A stretch of 64,000 nt of DNA from Pseudomonas sp. CROZ-RG-20F-R04-15 (GCF_022662375.1 NZ_JAKNQL010000007.1:186001-250000); one strand, 5' to 3'; shown: positions 34,356 through 45,199, counted from the stretch's first letter. Notes: generated from the letters alone by a model not told the origin. Program-made: numbers and translations.

Positions 34356-35420
34356 TCAGTCCAGCTGTTTTTCTTTGAGGAACTGCGCGACCAGGTCAGC
34401 GATCTGCTCGTTGTTCAGATCCGACATGGGGAAATGGGTATTGCCGTGAATGCCAATCTCCGGCAGGTGTATCAGTCGCACATCACCGCCATGGCGATTG
34501 ACCGCGTCACGCCAGAGCCGGGCCATTTTCAGGCGTGCGCGCCAACTGTCCTGAGCGGGCAGATCGACTGTCTGTTCCGGAATGTTGTCTCCGTACAGGA
34601 TCAGGATCGGAATGCGCGTCAGTGCCATGAATTGCTCCATCGGCACCGCTGTGCCTTGCACCGTGTCGAACGCGCTGGGAATCGGCGCCGGCACTTCACC
34701 GTCAGCAAACACGAAACTGCTGCCCGGTTCGAACGCCACGATGGCTTTGACCTTGTCGTTCTTGATCGCCGTCAACCAGCCCGGCCCGCCACCCTGAGAA
34801 TGCGTAAACAGGATGCCGGGGCCGATTTTGTCGAACAGCGCCGACACACCATCGGAGACCACGCCCATGTCAAACGGCCCGGTGTTCGGCGTCATTGCCC
34901 TGAAAAACTGCTCGCGGGTCTGGGCGTCCTGTGCCACTTGCACGCCGTTGAAGTAGCGGGGCCAAAGGCCGATGCGGAACTGGTTGAACCACAGTTGTTC
35001 GTCCGGCACAGGCTTGATAGTGGTCTCGACCATGCTGCGCCCGGCATCACCACGCCGGGGCTGATCGATCAGATAGACGCCGTAGTGGCGGCGCAGAAAG
35101 ATGTTCTGAAAACCCTCGCGACCATCGGCGGTGGTTTCCCAGGTCTTGGAAAACTGACCCGCGCCGTGCCACATGACGATGGGCAGCTTTCGCGCGTCCG
35201 CCGGGATTTGATAGAAGGCGTAGGCGTGGTCCCCGTGGTAGGTCTGGCCGTTGGGTGTCATCGGTTGGCGCGGGTTGAAGGTGCCCGGTGCCGTGGTCAT
35301 CGTTCCGCCGGCGGCGAAGCTGCCTTGTTTCTGGATCAGCAGCGGGCCTTCGGAGTGGTTCGCGCAGGCCGCCAACAGGCTCAGCAGCGTGACGCTCAGT
35401 AAATGCTTTGCAGATTTCAT
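34356..35420 (-). CDS. Alpha/beta hydrolase lipoprotein
   Basis: A 354-residue protein with a lipoprotein signal (lipobox LAAC, Cys near residue 19). The hydrolase domain shows IVMWHGAGQFSKTW and the nucleophile elbow THSQGGGPG. It is probably anchored in the outer membrane facing the periplasm. Similar proteins are annotated as esterases. GGAAA precedes the ATG, and the gene starts one base after the stop of the double-CMD gene, indicating co-transcription. Confidence 0.8.
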   Translation of the reverse strand: MKSAKHLLSVTLLSLLAACANHSEGPLLIQKQGSFAAGGTMTTAPGTFNPRQPMTPNGQTYHGDHAYAFYQIPADARKLPIVMWHGAGQFSKTWETTADGREGFQNIFLRRHYGVYLIDQPRRGDAGRSMVETTIKPVPDEQLWFNQFRIGLWPRYFNGVQVAQDAQTREQFFRAMTPNTGPFDMGVVSDGVSALFDKIGPGILFTHSQGGGPGWLTAIKNDKVKAIVAFEPGSSFVFADGEVPAPIPSAFDTVQGTAVPMEQFMALTRIPILILYGDNIPEQTVDLPAQDSWRARLKMARLWRDAVNRHGGDVRLIHLPEIGIHGNTHFPMSDLNNEQIADLVAQFLKEKQLD

Positions 35421-35421
35421 G

Positions 35422-36195
35422 TCATTTCCCCGCTGTTGCGAGCGCTTGGGTCAGCGCTGCGCTTGCCCGCTTGGCAGTCTGTGTATCGCCATGCTTTTCA
35501 AGCAGCTCGGTGACCTGGCGCAACTGTGCCGCACTCAGCCCGACGCGCAGGCTCGCCGCCATGTGCGAACGCAGTTGCGATTCCACGCCCGGGGTCGCTG
35601 CCAGCGCCCCGACTGTCGCCAGTTCGCGGCTTTGCCAGTCGAGGTTGTCGCGCTCGAAAATGTCGCCGAACAGATGGGTTTGCAGGAACCGGTTGATCAC
35701 CGGAGCGAACTCGAACACCGGGCCTTTGACCGGGGCGCCGGAGATTTTCGTTTGATTCGCCGTACCCGCTGCCAATAGCTCATCCCCGACCGGAGTCGCC
35801 CGGCTCGGCTCACGTCCCGGCGCATCGTCAAGGCCGCGTTGTTTGCGCGCCTGCACCACGGTCATCAATTCATTCAAGGCGTTGAGGCTGCGCGGGAAGC
35901 CGACGTAGGCGTAGAGCTGCACGAGAACTTCGCGGGTTTCGCTAATGGTCAGGCCGGCATCAAGCCCTTGGTTGAGCGCCGTATTGAGGTTGGGCATGTC
36001 GCTGGTCGCCATGAACGCCGCGATCAGTGGAATGGCTTGTTGCTGGCTCGACAAGCTGGCTGCGCTGGCGGGTGTGCTGGTCATGGTGGGCGAAGCCTCT
36101 GCTGCTTGAGTGGTGACGCTGAACATCGCCCCGACGCCAAGGCAGAGCGCCATGAGTGTGGGAAGTGTAGTGCTGTTGCGGGTGTCAGTGATCAT
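35422..36195 (-). CDS. Exported protein with two carboxymuconolactone decarboxylase-like (CMD) domains
   Basis: A 257-residue protein with a signal peptide (cut near TQAAEA). Two CMD-like helical modules are present (LTISETREVLVQLYAYVGFPRSL for the first; HLFGDIFERDNLDWQSRELAT for the second). The canonical Cys-x-x-Cys of AhpD-like members is not apparent, so peroxidase chemistry is doubtful. The ATG at 36195 is supported by GGAG 9 bases upstream; an in-frame ATG 15 bases earlier sits on that site. Exported CMD proteins of this type recur beside cupins and reductases. Confidence 0.78.
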   Translation of the reverse strand: MITDTRNSTTLPTLMALCLGVGAMFSVTTQAAEASPTMTSTPASAASLSSQQQAIPLIAAFMATSDMPNLNTALNQGLDAGLTISETREVLVQLYAYVGFPRSLNALNELMTVVQARKQRGLDDAPGREPSRATPVGDELLAAGTANQTKISGAPVKGPVFEFAPVINRFLQTHLFGDIFERDNLDWQSRELATVGALAATPGVESQLRSHMAASLRVGLSAAQLRQVTELLEKHGDTQTAKRASAALTQALATAGK

Positions 36196-36424
36196 CGTGA
36201 AGGGCTCCATCCATTGCGGGGCGCTGCGGTGTCGCTGAATCGTACGGAGGTTGGTTATGGCGATTAACCCTGATATTGCGCATGGGTTCCTGAGCAGAAC
36301 TCATGAATCGCCGGAGCAGTCATCGCAGAAATCCCGACGCAACCCCGCAGATTCGGGGCTTAGACGTCGACTAGTCGATTGCCCCCAACGTGCCGGGAGC
36401 GCAACTTCGACACATTCCGTAACT

Positions 36425-36892
36425 TCATTTACCGGCGTATTGCGCATCCGAGACCTGTTCCGCCCAAGTGACGGTCTTGCCATCCTCGGCTTCAGCGATG
36501 GCGATGTGGGTCATGCCGTTGCTGGCCGTGGCGCCATGCCAGTGACGGGTGTTCGGAGGAATCCAGACACTGTCGCCCGGACGGATCTCCTGACGCGCGC
36601 CACCCTCTTGCTGCACATAGCCGACGCCGGCAGTGACGATCAGCGTTTGCCCCAGCGGATGGGTGTGCCACGCCGTGCGTGCGCCCGGCTCGAAGGTCAC
36701 TGTGCCGCCACCGATGCGCGCCGGCGCATCACCTTTGAACAGGCCATCAACGCGCACCGTGCCGGTAAAGTTTTGCGCCGCGCCCTTGACCGAGGGCTGC
36801 GCGCCGTTTGGCGTGATGCGGATTTCGCCGGCGGCCTGGGACTCTGCCGCCATCAGTGACAAAGCAACGAGTGGCGCAATCAATCGGTTCAT
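36425..36892 (-). CDS. Exported cupin-domain protein
   Basis: A 155-residue protein with a signal peptide (cut after SQA, near residue 20). It has a single RmlC-type cupin: motif 1 PGARTAWHTHPLGQTL and motif 2 PGDSVWIPPNTRHWHGA, giving three His and one Gln or Glu as metal ligands. The ATG at 36892 has GGAG 10 bases upstream. In related clusters such cupins accompany CMD-domain proteins. The 229 bases to the next gene contain nothing recognisable. Confidence 0.82.
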   Translation of the reverse strand: MNRLIAPLVALSLMAAESQAAGEIRITPNGAQPSVKGAAQNFTGTVRVDGLFKGDAPARIGGGTVTFEPGARTAWHTHPLGQTLIVTAGVGYVQQEGGARQEIRPGDSVWIPPNTRHWHGATASNGMTHIAIAEAEDGKTVTWAEQVSDAQYAGK

Positions 36893-36954
36893 CGGATTGG
36901 TTCTCCGGTCAGACAAGAAAAGCGGCGCCGCCCGTGGCGCCGCGTTGGGCAGAC

Positions 36955-39587
<2,633 letters not shown>

Positions 39588-39780
39588 CTAACGACTGAGG
39601 ACTAGACGGGTAAATCGGCAAAGCTTGATGAGGTTTGCTCATCAGTCCCGGAAAAGGGGAGTTGGCGACTGCCGAATGAAAGCCTGAGTCACGGTAGGCC
39701 ATCACCGCTCGCACACAAAAAATCTGACACTCTCTTGACCGTCCGCTTTTGGCCGATAGCAGACGCATTAAGCACTCTTA

Positions 39781-39817
39781 ATCCCTATGCGGCGGCAACC
39801 TGACCGCCGCCACAAAG
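39781..39817 (-). terminator. Hairpin downstream of DUF6124 copy A
   Basis: ATCCCT...GCGGCGG and CCGCCGC...AGGGAT form a long imperfect stem just behind the DUF6124-A stop. The same position behind copy B carries a hairpin of the same shape but different sequence, supporting a functional structure. Confidence 0.6.
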
Positions 39818-39827
39818 GGATGTCCCC

Positions 39828-40190
39828 TCAATCCACCGGCACAACTTTATCCAGTGCTTTATTCACCGCCAGTTCCCCCAGCATCACCACTTGCGCAATC
39901 CCCAGCGCAGTTTTACGGTGGCCTGGGTCTAGGAGGGCGGCGAAGTTGCAGAGCATTTCGGTGGCTGAGCTGAGGGATTCGCTGGCGTTGACGAGCAGGG
40001 ATTCGCTGTCGTAGTCGGAGTTGGCGAGAAACATGGGCGCGTGTGTTTTGTCGCTGCCCATGATGCGTTGGGTTGGCGTGAGGTAGTAATCAAGGGCGCG
40101 TTCGGCGGCTTCGTGGAATTTACTGGAATCGGGAGATTCGTACGGGGAGGCCGGATCTGTTTCCGGCGGGTTCGGCGTGATCTTGAACAT
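39828..40190 (-). CDS. DUF6124 family protein, copy A
   Basis: A 120-residue cytoplasmic protein opening MFKITPNPPETDP, with a conserved helical body (AAERALDYYLTPTQRIMG, then SSATEMLCNFAALLDPGHRK). It differs from copy B at about ten positions, mostly in the N-terminal 30 residues. The ATG at 40190 is set by comparison with copy B. Function unknown. It is preceded by an approximately 380-base structured leader and followed by a hairpin. Confidence 0.78.
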   Translation of the reverse strand: MFKITPNPPETDPASPYESPDSSKFHEAAERALDYYLTPTQRIMGSDKTHAPMFLANSDYDSESLLVNASESLSSATEMLCNFAALLDPGHRKTALGIAQVVMLGELAVNKALDKVVPVD

Positions 40191-40567
40191 GTTCTTCTTT
40201 TTCCTGTGGTGTGGCCGCCGCACCGAGCTACTAAACAAGGGGTGGCAGCTGTACGCAGGTTAGTAGACCGGGGAAAAGAAGAAAGCCGGCGCGCCCGAGG
40301 GCGCCCTACGCACAGCCGCCATCAAGTGCAGGTACGTGAATACCTTTTGACGGACGCTTGTGCACTTTCATTTACCACGGGCTACTAAACCCGATCACTG
40401 GGAATCAGTGACGCGAACCAAGTTACCGGTGGCCCTTGAAGCGCACAAGCCGGCGGATTCTGGCGTAGTCGTAGGCAATGGCGCAAGACGTTGTAGCCTT
40501 GAGCCGGTAACGCGGCGTGTCTTTTAAACAGTGATGGAAAACTACTAAACACGTCGTTCAAAATGAC
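40191..40567 (-). ncRNA. Structured leader of DUF6124 copy A
   Basis: No clear gene, but strong structure. On the + strand the boxes CTACTAAAC (40382-40390), GTTAGTAG (40259-40266) and CTACTAAAC (40228-40236) allow the middle box to pair with either flanking box. A 19-position helix pairs 40241-40259 with 40305-40323. A near-identical core (40442-40542) matches copy B with one difference in 101 bases. A further box CTACTAAAC lies at 40542-40550. The core also carries an open frame (FPSLFKRHAALPAQGY), shared with copy B. 40568-40686 shows nothing further. Confidence 0.6.
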
Positions 40568-40686
40568 GCTCGTCAGTCTGTCCTCCAATAAAAAACGGTA
40601 GGTTTTATTTCTAGAACCTGGGGACGGGTTTGAGGCAAACCACGCGCAGATACATGGTCTGGTCTCGCATGATCCCTCGACCTTTT

Positions 40687-41079
40687 CTACTCCGGAAACG
40701 GCCCACAGGCTTCAATCGCTTCGTCATCAGTACGGCTATCGATACCACCATCCTCCCCGATGTAAACATCAGTATTCGGCCATTTCGGGTTAACCCGGAT
40801 GCAATGTGATTTCCCGCCGTTGTTCCAGTCGAACTCCATAAAAAACTGGCTGTTCGGGAAAATATGTCCTGCGCCTCCAGTAACTTCACCCGGGTAGATC
40901 TCGCCTTTTGAGATGTCGTGTTGAACATTCAGAATGTAACCGAGGCGCCCCTGTCCCTTCTCAGAGAAGTGGAAGCTCACTTGTGGAGTCGCGACATACC
41001 AAAAGGCGATGGGTGCGAGCAACAACGCCACCGCCCAGCGCCAGAAATGCCGTTTCGGTTTATTTGCAGACGTGGTCAC
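40687..41079 (-). CDS. Hypothetical single-pass membrane protein
   Basis: A 130-residue protein with a basic N-terminus and one hydrophobic helix (residues about 13-32; WRWAVALLLAPIAFWYVA). An extracytoplasmic domain follows, with two Cys (HCIRVNPKW and IEACGPFPE) and an acidic stretch. The start is a GTG at 41079, inside the end of the upstream short ORF. I do not recognise a named family, though similar proteins occur in Pseudomonas. It lies between the two DUF6124 units. Confidence 0.6.
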   Translation of the reverse strand: MTTSANKPKRHFWRWAVALLLAPIAFWYVATPQVSFHFSEKGQGRLGYILNVQHDISKGEIYPGEVTGGAGHIFPNSQFFMEFDWNNGGKSHCIRVNPKWPNTDVYIGEDGGIDSRTDDEAIEACGPFPE

Positions 41080-41227
41080 GTGTGCCGTCTCCCCAGCTTG
41101 AACGTGGTAGTGCTAAAACTTCGCCCATTACCATTTTTGCCGTAATCCCTCCGTTGGGGTGCTGCTTGTAGAGTTTGACGCCAATGCTGATCGAGACTCG
41201 GTCGCCTATGTCGTCCCAAGCCCGCAT
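41060..41227 (-). CDS. Short ORF overlapping the membrane-protein gene, possible gene remnant
   Basis: A 55-codon frame from ATG 41227 (MRAWDDIGDRVSISIGVKL) with protein-like composition. It overlaps the next start by 20 bases. The frame stays open upstream to a TAG at 41260-41258 (LPDKIFLIEG), without a good start or ribosome-binding site. It may be the 3' end of a gene whose 5' part was lost when the DUF6124 unit duplicated, or an intact small gene with a non-ATG start. Confidence 0.4.
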   Translation of the reverse strand: MRAWDDIGDRVSISIGVKLYKQHPNGGITAKMVMGEVLALPRSSWGDGTRDHVCK

Positions 41228-41311
41228 GCCTTCGATGAGAAATATTTTATCCGGCAGCTATCGGCCAGGGAGTCTCAGTCCTTGGCCCATAGCAGACGCG
41301 TTGAATATACG

Positions 41312-41352
41312 TTCCCCACTGTGGCGGCGACCTCACAGCCGCCACAGTGGGA
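41312..41352 (-). terminator. Hairpin downstream of DUF6124 copy B
   Basis: TTCCCCACTGTGGCGGC and GCCGCCACAGTGGGAA form a nearly perfect 16-bp stem with a 9-base loop directly behind the stop codon. Shape and place match the hairpin behind copy A. Confidence 0.7.
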
Positions 41353-41359
41353 ATTCCCA

Positions 41360-41722
41360 TCAATCCACCGGCACAACTTTATCCAGTGCTTGGTTAACCG
41401 CCAGTTCCCCCAGCATCACCACTTGCGCAATTCCCAGCGCAGTTTTGCGGTGGCCTGGGTCCAGAAGGGCGGCGAAGTTGCAGAGCATTTCGGTGGCTGA
41501 GCTGAGGGACTCGCTGGCGTTGACGAGCAGGGATTCGCTGTCGTAGTCGGAGTTGGCGAGAAACATGGGCGCGTGTTTTTTGTCGCTTCCCATGATGCGT
41601 TGGGTTGGCGTTAGGTAGTAGTCGAGGGCGCGTTCGGCGGCTTCGTTGAGTGCTCGGGAATCTGGGAATTTGTAGGGTGAGACTGGATCGGTTTCTGGGG
41701 GATTCGGCGTTGGTTTGAACAT
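41360..41722 (-). CDS. DUF6124 family protein, copy B
   Basis: A 120-residue paralogue of copy A (MFKPTPNPPETDP start; identical from LLVNASESLSSATEM to nearly the end). GGAG lies 8 bases before the ATG at 41722. Its C-terminal 85 residues are almost the same as copy A while the first 30 diverge, a pattern of duplication followed by local divergence or partial gene conversion. Function unknown. Confidence 0.8.
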   Translation of the reverse strand: MFKPTPNPPETDPVSPYKFPDSRALNEAAERALDYYLTPTQRIMGSDKKHAPMFLANSDYDSESLLVNASESLSSATEMLCNFAALLDPGHRKTALGIAQVVMLGELAVNQALDKVVPVD

Positions 41723-42115
41723 AGATGAAGCTCCATATGGGACTTAAGGAGCCATCACCTTCGCTACCAAACGAAAGGTGGTGGCCATACGAAGGTTGGT
41801 AGACCGGCCCATATGGAAAATCCGGCGCGCCCGAGGACGCCCTGCGCATGGCCACCATAAGACAAACGCTGAAAGAGCATCTGCGCACGGTGACGTTATG
41901 CGTCATATGGAAGCGGGCTACCAAACCCCATCACTGTTTTTCAGTGACCCGGAAACGATAAAACCCGCGCCCCAGACGCACAAGCCGGCGGATTCTGGCG
42001 TAGTCGTAGGCAATGGCGCAAGAAGTTGTAGCCTTGAGCCGGTAACGCGGCGTGTCTTTTAAACAGTGATGGAAAACGCCTAAACACGCCTCATCAACAC
42101 GCCGTTCAAAATGAC
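41723..42115 (-). ncRNA. Structured leader of DUF6124 copy B
   Basis: Counterpart of the copy A leader. Boxes on the + strand are CTACCAAAC (41918-41926), GTTGGTAG (41795-41802) and CTACCAAAC (41764-41772). All three carry the T/C or A/G change that keeps them complementary. The 19-position helix pairs 41777-41795 with 41841-41859. Relative to copy A, three positions change on both strands and stay paired. The 101-base core is 41977-42077. CCATATGG palindromes occur at 41733-41740 and 41809-41816, with a partial third at 41904-41910; copy A has none. 42116-42209 is promoter-type sequence. Confidence 0.6.
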
Positions 42116-42209
42116 ATGCGTCAATACTCGGATCACTGCGTTGGAACCCTCGCGACAGGGAACGCACCAACACTAAGTTGCAACCCAAAAAAGACGAGGA
42201 AGGATACCC

Positions 42210-43217
42210 ATGTCAGTTCATCCGATTTTGTTTCTGGGCGGATCCGGCGCCATCGGCCACCGTTCTGCCAAAGCCCTGCGCGCCGCCCATCCCGATGTCC
42301 CTTTGCTGATCGGCGGCCGCGACATGGCCAAGGCTCAGCAAGCCGCCGAGGAAATGGGCAGGGCGCAGGGCGTGGTCATTGATCCTGCGGCCGATGATCT
42401 GGGACTGGGCGATCGCCCGATTAGCGCCGTGGCGGTTTTCTACATGGATCATTCCCTGGCCGGGCTGCGTTTTGCGCAGCAGCGCAAGGTGCCGCACTTG
42501 AGCATTTCGTCCGGCATTTTCGAGATTGCGCCGCAAATCGCCAGTTACATCCATCGCCCTGACGCGTCCTCCATCGTGCTGGGTTACGAGTGGATGGTGG
42601 GTGCAACGACAGTGACGGCGCTGCACCTTGCCGAGGCGTTTGCCCGGGTGCGCGATATTCGCATTGATGCGTTGGTTGACGAGCAGGACGGCGGCGGGCC
42701 GGCCGTGGCCAAAGATTTTGAACACTTGAGCAAAATGCTGCCCGCCGCCCTGACGCGGCGCGATGGCAATTACATCTGGCGTGAAGGTGAGGAGCAGAAC
42801 GTCAGCTTCCGTGCGGTGGACGGCACGTCGATGCAAGCCTCTGGCTTCTCGTCCATTGATGTTACCGGGCTGGCTGCCGCCACCGACGCGCCAAATGTGC
42901 AGTTCAATCTGGCCAGCGGGGTGAGTTCTTCGCGGCGCGCGGGTCGGCCGATGTCGACCGAAATTCTCATCGAAATGGTCGGCGAGGATCGCCAGGGCCG
43001 GACGTTGCACACACGTCATGCCGTCGTTCACCCGGCAGGCGCCGCAGCGTTGACAGGGCTCAGCGTGGCCATGTTGCTGGAACGACTGCTCGGGCTGGAC
43101 GGCAAACCACCCACTCCGGCAGGTCTGTACTTCCCTTATCAGTTGCTCGATGCCGGTGCGTATCTGGAGCGTTTGAGTAAAGAGGGCGGTGAGTTGCTTG
43201 AATTGAAAGTGCAGTAA
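42210..43217 (+). CDS. Saccharopine dehydrogenase-like NAD(P)-binding protein
   Basis: A 335-residue protein with an N-terminal Rossmann motif (ILFLGGSGAIGHRSAKAL, residues 6-23) and a later HAVVHPAGAAALTG block. It belongs to the saccharopine-dehydrogenase-like group but is distinct in length and sequence from the protein at 19196. Substrate unknown. Single gene, divergent from the DUF6124-B leader. Confidence 0.78.
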   Translation: MSVHPILFLGGSGAIGHRSAKALRAAHPDVPLLIGGRDMAKAQQAAEEMGRAQGVVIDPAADDLGLGDRPISAVAVFYMDHSLAGLRFAQQRKVPHLSISSGIFEIAPQIASYIHRPDASSIVLGYEWMVGATTVTALHLAEAFARVRDIRIDALVDEQDGGGPAVAKDFEHLSKMLPAALTRRDGNYIWREGEEQNVSFRAVDGTSMQASGFSSIDVTGLAAATDAPNVQFNLASGVSSSRRAGRPMSTEILIEMVGEDRQGRTLHTRHAVVHPAGAAALTGLSVAMLLERLLGLDGKPPTPAGLYFPYQLLDAGAYLERLSKEGGELLELKVQ

Positions 43218-43255
43218 GGAAATTTCTTTCGTTAATGCCGACCGTTCTGATAGAT

Positions 43256-43287
43256 CCGCTGGCGAGCCTTGATGTGCTCGCCAGCGG
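43256..43287. terminator. Bidirectional hairpin between convergent genes
   Basis: CCGCTGGCGAGC and GCTCGCCAGCGG form a 12-bp perfect stem with an 8-base loop between the dehydrogenase-like gene (+) and the GFA gene (-). There is no T-run on either side. Confidence 0.6.
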
Positions 43288-43297
43288 TCAGTTGCCC

Positions 43298-43690
43298 TCA
43301 CGGCGACTGCCAAGCCCCGCCCTCCGCAACAGGCACCTCACCCAGATCATAAGGGTTGACCCCTTCAAGACAGCCGACATTGAAACCAAACTCATGCGGA
43401 TTGGTGCTGCGTCGGTGATGTGTGTAGATCCCGCAGTTGCCGCAGAAAAAGTGCTCCGCCACTTGCTGGCCAAAGCTGTACTTCAATAACGCTGATTTAC
43501 CGCGAATTACCGTCAAGTCAGCCGCTGGCACCGCCGCCACAATTGCGCCTCGACGCTTGCAGAACGAGCAGTCGCAGCGATGGGGCGGGGGCAGGCCATC
43601 GGGCAAATGGATTTCGAGAATGACCGCGCCGCAATGGCAACTCGCGCGATGGTCACGGCGGATCAGCGTATTCCCGATTTGTTTAAGCAT
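43298..43690 (-). CDS. GFA (CENP-V/GFA) family zinc protein
   Basis: A 130-residue Mss4-like zinc protein with the full set of ligands: CHC (18, 20), CDCSFC (39, 41, 44) and CGNC (83, 86). The family name comes from glutathione-dependent formaldehyde-activating enzyme, though most members have no proven activity. It begins two bases after the DUF6555 stop and is likely co-transcribed with it. Confidence 0.85.
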   Translation of the reverse strand: MLKQIGNTLIRRDHRASCHCGAVILEIHLPDGLPPPHRCDCSFCKRRGAIVAAVPAADLTVIRGKSALLKYSFGQQVAEHFFCGNCGIYTHHRRSTNPHEFGFNVGCLEGVNPYDLGEVPVAEGGAWQSP

Positions 43691-43692
43691 GA

Positions 43693-43941
43693 CTATGCCT
43701 CCGTCCAGTCCACGGTCACCGTTTCACGCCATTTCACTTCAGTGATGCCAAAGCGCTCGGCTTGAGGTTTCGAGATCACTTTCAACGGCGGTTTGCCGGG
43801 TTTGGGAATTGGCGCGATGCCGGCATCGCAACTCGCCCAATGCCAGGCATCGGCATTGCGCATGGTTTTCGCGCGGATGACGAATGATTTTGGCTGGCCG
43901 TGCAGTTTGTATTCGATGACAAAGATGTCGACGTTGCTCAT
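43693..43941 (-). CDS. DUF6555 family protein
   Basis: An 82-residue protein (VIEYKLHGQPKSFVIRAKTM, then DAWHWASCDAGI and ERFGITEVKWRE). It matches what I recall as DUF6555, a small Pseudomonas family without known role. The ATG at 43941 has GGAGG 5 bases upstream; a longer in-frame start was rejected. It is operonic with the GFA gene. Confidence 0.7.
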   Translation of the reverse strand: MSNVDIFVIEYKLHGQPKSFVIRAKTMRNADAWHWASCDAGIAPIPKPGKPPLKVISKPQAERFGITEVKWRETVTVDWTEA

Positions 43942-44135
43942 GCGTTCCTCCTTACGCTCATACGCAAATGAGTTTTGCCGACAAAAAAAATTCAAAGGAT
44001 TTTCGGAGTTTGTTTCAGGCTGCTGAGAATTGTTTTGAGTTGAACGGCTGGAGCGGGCGCAAGCCTAAAAATCAAGCCTTGCCGAGTAGACAAGGGGACG
44101 AAAAATCCCATCGATTTCAACCCCGGAGGTAGCCG

Positions 44136-44570
44136 GTGACCAAGACGATCAGTGCCAGGGATTTGAACATTCACCTCCAGCACAACGACGACGGTTCCCT
44201 GTTCAAATGGCTGCTTGCCAGTTTCCTGATGGGCAAGCGGATACAAGCCGAAATCGCCGCAGAAGCCTATCGGGTGATTGCCGATAAGCACGGGCGCGAT
44301 ACACCGCGCAAACTGGCCGCGTGCAGCCATCGTGAACTGGTCGCGATGCTCGGGGAGGCGCATTACGTGCGTTATGACGAGACCACCGCCGTGCGGCTTC
44401 ACGCCTTGGCACGCCGTTTAAACGACGAGTACGCGGGCAAGGTCAGCCATATGGTCGAGGCCAGCGCTGACCGCCAGGCGTTTGAGAAACGGCTGCTGGA
44501 GTTCGACGGCATCGGTCCGAAAACCGTGGAAATCTTCATGCGCGAAGCAAGCGCTGTACTTGGCTTGTGA
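44136..44570 (+). CDS. Short helix-hairpin-helix (HhH-GPD-like) DNA-binding protein
   Basis: A 144-residue protein starting at a GTG preceded by GGAGG. The C-terminus has a helix-hairpin-helix signature (LEFDGIGPKTVEIFMREA) like that of endonuclease III and relatives. The rest is helical (LASFLMGKRIQAEIAAEAYRVI). It lacks the catalytic Lys/Asp motif and iron-sulfur loop of the glycosylases, so it is probably a truncated-family DNA-binding protein. Similar proteins are labelled DNA methylase in some genomes without evidence. Confidence 0.65.
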   Translation: MTKTISARDLNIHLQHNDDGSLFKWLLASFLMGKRIQAEIAAEAYRVIADKHGRDTPRKLAACSHRELVAMLGEAHYVRYDETTAVRLHALARRLNDEYAGKVSHMVEASADRQAFEKRLLEFDGIGPKTVEIFMREASAVLGL

Positions 44571-44617
44571 TCGCGGGCAGCAATCCAGTCACGGTCACTG
44601 CCGGGATCATTCGAAGA

Positions 44618-45094
44618 CTACCTGACTCGACGACCAGAACGATTGATCGCCAACAGGCACAGCCCGACCAGCAATGCAGTGCCTGCAACCAGGAGCGCCG
44701 AAGGTTGCATCGGTTGGCGCAAGCCTGCTGCTGTATGCCGCTGCGATATCGTCAGTGGTCGGGTTTCAATAGCTATATCGTCAAGCGTCTGCAATGGCGT
44801 AATGACCTCTGCCTGAAACGGCATTTCCTCGATGCTCAGACGCAGGCCATCTGACAACTCCAGTGTCCGTGCGGTGATAGTGCCGACGATTCTGTCCGGA
44901 TAAACCGGTTCGCCATTGGGATCGAGTTGGTCATACAGGAATTTCTGCCCTTCGAGCCAGCCCACGGCCGTTTGCAACTCGGGGCCCAGGTAATACTTGC
45001 CGTCGAGGAAAAATCCAGGAAATTGCGGCGCGCGCTCGACGCTTTCAATGCGATAACGCTCACCCGGTTTCATACCGGTTTCAGGGGCAATCAT
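44618..45094 (-). CDS. Hypothetical protein with a C-terminal membrane anchor
   Basis: A 158-residue protein. Residues 1-125 look like a soluble, mostly beta domain (GERYRIESVERAPQFPGFFLDGKYY). A single hydrophobic helix (about 133-150, ALLVAGTALLVGLCLLA) and a basic tail follow. GGAGGG supports the ATG at 45094. It lies 105 bases downstream of the HEAT-repeat gene on the same strand. No family recognised. Tail-anchoring would place the domain in the cytoplasm. Confidence 0.5.
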   Translation of the reverse strand: MIAPETGMKPGERYRIESVERAPQFPGFFLDGKYYLGPELQTAVGWLEGQKFLYDQLDPNGEPVYPDRIVGTITARTLELSDGLRLSIEEMPFQAEVITPLQTLDDIAIETRPLTISQRHTAAGLRQPMQPSALLVAGTALLVGLCLLAINRSGRRVR

Positions 45095-45199
45095 GGTCAA
45101 TCCCTCCGCTGTAGGTTCAGCGGTAGAGAACAAGGAGCGACCGTCGTTCCATGTAAATGAGGAAAGGTAGCCGTTGTATTAATCAACAGCCCGGATCAT

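Noticed and set aside
34308..35402. A 364-codon open frame on the + strand
   Set aside because: It is exactly antisense to the alpha/beta hydrolase lipoprotein, lacks domain signatures, and is a GC-rich shadow frame.
42213..43313. A 366-codon open frame on the - strand
   Set aside because: Antisense to the saccharopine-dehydrogenase-like gene, which has a Rossmann motif.
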